Source of the DNA: a virus
Virus record (IMG/VR): IMGVR_UViG_3300032331_001475
Location: 1-41,320 of that record
Direction: 5' to 3' (one strand)
Length of the DNA: 41,320 bases
A model generated the notes under the pieces. That model was not told the origin of the DNA and did no database searches. It was given only the letters and a program-made list of their open reading frames with translations. This document shows positions 37,598 through 41,320 of the stretch, piece by piece (the stretch's first letter is position 1; every line of letters begins with the position of its first letter). The position numbers and the translations under genes are program-made.

Positions 37598-40150
37598 GTG
37601 GCCGCAACCCCTAGCCCGTACGACAAGAAGCCGGGACCGTCCCATGAATTTCAGAAGACGTTCCCCTTTGTGTCGAATAAAACCGGCGCGGCAGTCGGAG
37701 CAAGTCTTGGAGCCACTGCATTAGGTATTGGCGGCGGGATATACACAATCGGGAAGAAAGTCTCCGCAAGAAGGTCCGCTGCCGCTGGCGCTGCTCCTAA
37801 GCGGAAACTCCTAATCTCACCAACCGACGTCGTTCGCAACTCAGCAACGCGTGGACCGAAGAAAGTTGTTTACGGTCCTCCGCGTAATCCTGTTCGTGCG
37901 CCTCGTCCGGCTGCAGCAGACTCCCCAATGGCGTCTGTCAACCGTGCGATGAACGTGTCTGACAAGACGCGGGCTAACGTAAGGCAGTTTGCCAAAGACC
38001 TGCACAGCATCTACCAGATTCCGCCAAACGGACTCAACGACATCGGAAGCCACGACTGGGAAAACCGGGAGATGATCCGCAACTTTGACAAGTTGCCTTA
38101 TCGTGGAAGTGTGCCCGGAAACAAGGCAACAACAAGTCCATCTCCAGCAGCAGTAAGCAAGCGCAGCAGTAACTATCGCGGTCGTCACATTGTTTCGAGT
38201 AGTTCTTACCCACAGGGCCTTGCCACTCGCACTAGCAGCGGCGCTGCGTATGACCCGTACGGCAGTCTGACTGCTAGCGAGAAGGGTGCGCTCCGACGCA
38301 AGACCAATAAGGCCGCTGCTGCTGCAAAGCCGATCATTCAGCAGGGGTTGCGTGCGAGGTTCGGCGGTGACCAGCCTGCTCCGCCTAAGCCAAAGGCACC
38401 GAAGAAGCCGAGTGGTACTAAGACCCCCGCTCCGACGACTGTCGAGATTGTCCCGCAGGAGCCGCCAAAGCCGACGACGCCGAAGCCGTCTGGCGGAGGA
38501 AAGGGCAAGGGTAAGTCAACTCCCACTACGTCAGCCACCTTTGAGCGGACGTATCAGCCGGGACGACTTCCGGGCGAAACAAAGAAAGAAGCAAGCGCGC
38601 GTCACAAGGCGGAAACTGCGGCTGACAGGGCAGCCGAGCGCGCAGCAAAGAAGGGCGAGCCTAAGAACACGATGAAGGCTCCGACTTCGGCAAAGCCTCC
38701 TGCGCCTCCTAAGGCTGAAACCCCTGCACCACTTTCGACCGGAGACGGCCCAGAGCCGCCCGCTAAGATGGTGTACGACAACTTTGGCCAGCGCTTTGCA
38801 GATGTTCGTAACAACGAGATTGCGAGCATGACTCGTCAGGAGAAGACTGCGGTTCGTAAGGCGTCCAACAAGGCTGCATGGGCTGCCCGTCCGGTGCAGC
38901 GCCGTGGACTGAAGGCTAGGTATGGCGCTGGCGCGCAGAGCATGACACCCGAGCGGGTTGTTGCTCCTCCCACAAAGCCGAATAACGGAATGACGGCAGC
39001 GGAGCGGAAGTCTGCGAAGGAAGCAAAGCGTGCCGAGAACCGCGCAAAGCACGCTGCCGATCAAGCCGCAAGAGCGGCGGAGCGTAAGGCTGGAAAGGCG
39101 GCGGGTAGTGGGTTTGCACCGACCCCGAATCCGCCGTCTAAGGTTGGAACGGCAGCAGGTGGTGGGTTCGCACCGACCCCGCAGCCTCCCCCTAAGGCTG
39201 GAACAGCAGCAGGTGGTGGCTTCGTAAGCAGGTACATTCCGAAGCCAGCGTCCGACGTAATGACTCGGTACGGCGGGACCGGAAGAACTACACGCGGAAC
39301 ACTTCGCACCGAAACAACCCCGCATGGCCTAAAGCATGAAATGCGTGTTCGCACCCACCGCTATGGCCCCGTTAGTCCGGGAAGGCTGAAGCAAGACCCG
39401 ACTCTCGTCGGCAAGCCGAAGTTGACACCCATTGCCGAATCGACGACCAGCATGTTCCCCGGAACTCCGAGCAAACCTGCGACTCAGCAGCCGCACATGC
39501 AGGGGCGCGGGGCAAAGGTTATCGGCGAGCAGGGTAACTTCAGGGTTTGGCAAGGCAAGAACCGTGGTGACATTGTTATCCAGCATCGGTCCGGTAGGCA
39601 GTACAACCTTCCCTACAACCCGAACAAGCAGGGGCCGGTCAACGTCAAGGGTATCCTTGACTACGCCGGTAAGGGGAACAACGAGAAAGCGTTCCTGAAG
39701 GGCGGCTGGACCGCTGACGGTCGGTCCGTATCTGGCAAGGTTGGAACAAGAAGCCGCGCTGGGCGCTTTTTGATTGGTGCGGCAACAAAGGGCGGAGTTC
39801 TTTCCCTTGGTGGCGCTGCGCTATACGGGATTGGCAAGTTGCTCGGCCCCGCTGGTTCACTTCTTGGACCACAGGAGGCTGCCGCAGCGCCGACAATTCC
39901 GGGGCGTAGTTATGCGAACCGTGCTGCTAATGAACCGAATCGCGCTGCTCGTCACCGGTTGCAGCGTGAGGCTGTGACGGCAGACAGGTACCGGGCTGGC
40001 ATCGCCCGTCCGTTTATTGAGCCGAGCCAGTACCGCAGGATCGTAAAGAAGTACGGTCCGAGTCCGTTTGGTAACTACGCGGACGTCGTGAATACGTCTG
40101 GAGCGTTCGCAAACCGGTATCCGAACAAGCGTTATGGGGGGAAGAAGTAG
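37598..40150 (+). CDS. 850-residue Ala/Pro/Lys-rich repeat protein
   Basis: A GTG-start protein with low-complexity composition. Near 25-50 is a hydrophobic Gly/Ala stretch (AAVGASLGATALGIGGGIYT), a possible membrane-inserting segment. Two related ~34-residue blocks (about 223-256 and 411-445; core NKAA.AA.P...GL.AR(F/Y)G) are separated by Pro/Lys/Ala-rich linkers. Near 500-545 two 17-residue repeats G(S/G)GFAPTP.PP.K.GTAAG follow one another. A compact beta-rich region (610-700) and a second Gly/Leu hydrophobic stretch (725-755) follow. Probably virion-associated and possibly ejected; no enzyme motif seen. Confidence 0.6.
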   Translation: MAATPSPYDKKPGPSHEFQKTFPFVSNKTGAAVGASLGATALGIGGGIYTIGKKVSARRSAAAGAAPKRKLLISPTDVVRNSATRGPKKVVYGPPRNPVRAPRPAAADSPMASVNRAMNVSDKTRANVRQFAKDLHSIYQIPPNGLNDIGSHDWENREMIRNFDKLPYRGSVPGNKATTSPSPAAVSKRSSNYRGRHIVSSSSYPQGLATRTSSGAAYDPYGSLTASEKGALRRKTNKAAAAAKPIIQQGLRARFGGDQPAPPKPKAPKKPSGTKTPAPTTVEIVPQEPPKPTTPKPSGGGKGKGKSTPTTSATFERTYQPGRLPGETKKEASARHKAETAADRAAERAAKKGEPKNTMKAPTSAKPPAPPKAETPAPLSTGDGPEPPAKMVYDNFGQRFADVRNNEIASMTRQEKTAVRKASNKAAWAARPVQRRGLKARYGAGAQSMTPERVVAPPTKPNNGMTAAERKSAKEAKRAENRAKHAADQAARAAERKAGKAAGSGFAPTPNPPSKVGTAAGGGFAPTPQPPPKAGTAAGGGFVSRYIPKPASDVMTRYGGTGRTTRGTLRTETTPHGLKHEMRVRTHRYGPVSPGRLKQDPTLVGKPKLTPIAESTTSMFPGTPSKPATQQPHMQGRGAKVIGEQGNFRVWQGKNRGDIVIQHRSGRQYNLPYNPNKQGPVNVKGILDYAGKGNNEKAFLKGGWTADGRSVSGKVGTRSRAGRFLIGAATKGGVLSLGGAALYGIGKLLGPAGSLLGPQEAAAAPTIPGRSYANRAANEPNRAARHRLQREAVTADRYRAGIARPFIEPSQYRRIVKKYGPSPFGNYADVVNTSGAFANRYPNKRYGGKK
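38264..38932 (+). repeat. Duplicated ~34-codon block in the 850-residue protein
   Basis: The segments 38264-38365 and 38829-38932 encode matching blocks: SEKGALRRKTNKAAAAAKPI and QEKTAVRKASNKAAWAARPV, each followed by a GL(R/K)ARFG-like end. The DNA has diverged while the protein pattern is kept. Confidence 0.7.
39099..39227 (+). repeat. Tandem 51-bp repeats encoding GFAPTP units
   Basis: Two full 51-bp units and a partial third encode (S/G)GFAPTP.PP.K.GTAAG, within the 850-residue protein. High similarity between units indicates recent duplication and a length-variable linker. Confidence 0.7.
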
Positions 40151-40516
40151 ATGGACCCAGTTGCAATTCTTGCTCGCGCAATGAAGAAGGGCTACTCCCC
40201 CTCTGATCCGCGTCCGACAACGATCCGTCCACAGCAGACGCCACAGCCGCCAAAGCCGCAGCCGCAGGTTACTGGCGATGGTGGCCCGCGTATCAATGCT
40301 CCAAAGGGTTCTGGCAAGTTCCTGCAAAACGCGTACGCCTCGTACAACGCAGCGCCGGAAAAGAAGCCGGACTCTGCGCTTGTCAATTATGCATTGAACG
40401 AGTTCAAGCGGACGCATAAGTGGGCGCGGGCAAAGAACGCGAACGATAACCGCCAACTCGAATTTGCGGTTCGTTACCTGCTGCTGTCACCGAAGAAGAA
40501 CAGGTACAACCCTTGA
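40151..40516 (+). CDS. Hypothetical Pro-rich small protein
   Basis: A 121-residue protein starting directly after the preceding stop. A short helix (AILARAMKKG) is followed by a Pro/Gln-rich linker (about 20-45) and a helical C-terminal domain (GKFLQNAYASYNAAPEKKPD; LVNYALNEFKRTHKWARAKN; QLEFAVRYLLLSPKKNRY). No recognised family. It overlaps the next TTG-start gene by 4 nt. Likely a minor structural or assembly protein. Confidence 0.55.
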   Translation: MDPVAILARAMKKGYSPSDPRPTTIRPQQTPQPPKPQPQVTGDGGPRINAPKGSGKFLQNAYASYNAAPEKKPDSALVNYALNEFKRTHKWARAKNANDNRQLEFAVRYLLLSPKKNRYNP

Positions 40517-40767
40517 TTGCCGCAGCCATCATCCTCGGGATCACAACCGCGATCAACGCTGCTGTTGCGTGCTTCGTGTTCTACATGGGCCAGAAGGAGC
40601 GCGATCTTCTTCTTACGCGCATTCAGGCTCCCGAGGCTTCGCGTCTGAAGGCCGTATCGGAAACGTTCGATAACATGCCTGATGCACCGGTCGATGACGA
40701 CGTTGCGCTACCGGCCCTTCCATGGGACGAAGACCTTCAGATGATCTTGTCCGAGGAGGACAACTAG
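40513..40767 (+). CDS. Small N-terminal-anchored membrane protein
   Basis: An 84-residue TTG-start protein in a TTGA overlap with the previous stop. Residues 2-24 are a membrane anchor (IAAAIILGITTAINAAVACF), followed by QKERDLLLTRIQAPEASRLK and an acidic tail (DAPVDDDVALPALPWDEDLQ). The design resembles small spanin-like or membrane-docking phage proteins located near tail genes. Role unknown. Confidence 0.6.
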   Translation: MIAAAIILGITTAINAAVACFVFYMGQKERDLLLTRIQAPEASRLKAVSETFDNMPDAPVDDDVALPALPWDEDLQMILSEEDN

Positions 40768-41049
40768 ATGCCTTTCACTTCGACATCAGTTTCGGTTGGT
40801 ACCACCGCCGTTGAGATTCTTCCTACCGACCCGCGTCGCCGTCGCGTCTCGCTGCATAACGCGACTGGCGCTGGCACGACGTACATCGGCGGGGCTGGCG
40901 TGACGACCGCAAACGGTTTCGACCTCGCGTCCGGTGACCGCCTTGATTTCACCGAGTCGCACCCTGCGGACTGCTCGCTTCGTGGAGCAATCTACGCAGT
41001 CAACTCCAGTGGCACGAACACGGTACGCATCCTCGTGGGGACTGACTAA
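40768..41049 (+). CDS. Small beta-rich decoration/fibre protein
   Basis: A 93-residue protein directly after the previous stop. The sequence alternates beta strands and turns (TAVEILPTDPRRRRVSLHNA; TTYIGGAGVTTANGFDLASG; NSSGTNTVRILVG). It parallels the C-terminal half of the 150-residue protein at 307-759, suggesting duplication. Domains of this type (jelly-roll or Ig-like with a NxG..YIG.G element) decorate phage heads or tails. Its TAA shares a base with the junction gene's ATG. Confidence 0.7.
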   Translation: MPFTSTSVSVGTTAVEILPTDPRRRRVSLHNATGAGTTYIGGAGVTTANGFDLASGDRLDFTESHPADCSLRGAIYAVNSSGTNTVRILVGTD

Positions 41050-41320
41050 TGGCGATCACTGCATTCTGGTACGGGCCATCGATCACTGGGCAGTACTCCG
41101 CAACGTCAGCACGCCGCATTGACTGGGCAACCGACACGATCAAGTGCGCACTTTGCACATCGTCGTACTCGCCCAATCAGGACACCAACACCTACTACTC
41201 GGACATCACGAACGAGGTTGCGTCCGGTGGTGGGTACACGACTGGTGGTGCAACCCTTGCGTCAAAGACGACGAACTACGATTCAGCGACCAACACGTTT
41301 TCGCTCCGTGCGGGCGCAAC
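41049..41320 (+). CDS. Beta-rich phage structural protein, 5' part (gene spans the contig junction)
   Basis: The first 90 codons of the gene completed at 124-304. It starts MAITAFWYGPSITGQYSATS and includes IDWATDTIKCALCTSSYSPN, characteristic of a recurrent small virion protein family in tailed phages. Its ATG overlaps the previous stop, continuing the late operon across the contig ends. See the entry at 1-304 for the complete description. Confidence 0.8.
   Translation, partial: MAITAFWYGPSITGQYSATSARRIDWATDTIKCALCTSSYSPNQDTNTYYSDITNEVASGGGYTTGGATLASKTTNYDSATNTFSLRAGA
41198..41320. repeat. Terminal direct repeat, right copy (contig circularity)
   Basis: Identical to bases 1-123 over 123 bases. 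See the left copy; read as overlap of a circular assembly. Confidence 0.95.

Overview
The window is an almost complete, circularly permuted genome of a tailed double-stranded DNA phage (Caudoviricetes). The first 123 bases (1-123) are repeated exactly at the end (41198-41320), and one gene runs through that junction in frame, so the unique genome is about 41,197 bp. No cellular housekeeping, rRNA or tRNA genes were seen. The gene set (a large P22-like portal, an adaptor, a nozzle-type tail protein, very large putative ejection proteins, and no tape measure or tail sheath) points to a podovirus-like virion. A secreted Rpf-like lysozyme-fold protein, frequent GTG/TTG starts and moderately high GC suggest, but do not prove, an actinobacterial host from an environmental sample.

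Plus-strand block, read through the circle from 36138 to 41320 and then 1 to 26041: small structural proteins and an 850-residue low-complexity protein; beta-rich decoration or fibre proteins; a poly-glycine adhesin-like protein; a Ser/Ala repeat protein; portal, scaffold-like protein, major capsid protein and decoration protein; adaptor and nozzle; a fibre-like protein; ejection proteins; a virion-associated transglycosylase/M23 enzyme; a lysis cassette (membrane protein, CHAP endolysin, holin-like protein); then DNA metabolism (calcineurin-like phosphoesterase, RecB/Cas4-type nuclease, SSB-like protein, RuvC-like resolvase, prim-pol, PriCT-RepA-type helicase) and a probable small terminase, closed by a strong terminator at 26052.

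Minus-strand block, 36068 down to 26274: the large terminase; an Ala/Lys-rich protein; a roughly 500-bp control region with iterons, stem-loops and a terminator; seven very small genes coupled by a repeated RBS/stop-start cassette; a MoxR-type AAA+ ATPase, a VWA protein carrying an HExxH motif, and a C-terminal winged-helix-like protein; a small HTH protein; an Rpf-like secreted protein; two small ORFs, one with a zinc ribbon; and a small serine recombinase. No DNA or RNA polymerase other than prim-pol is visible, so host polymerases are probably used.

The most notable observations are (i) the MoxR ATPase/VWA-metallopeptidase-like/winged-helix operon, a chaperone-like module of unknown purpose in a phage, and (ii) three related minus-strand promoters (near 32.05, 33.49 and 34.40 kb). 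Each lies about 50 nt from its start codon, each shares a TGCWAATC core and operator half-sites, and each is followed by a 5'-terminal mRNA hairpin. One of them, in front of the MoxR-VWA operon, carries a perfect 8-bp-arm palindrome. Together these look like a small regulon controlling the early strand.
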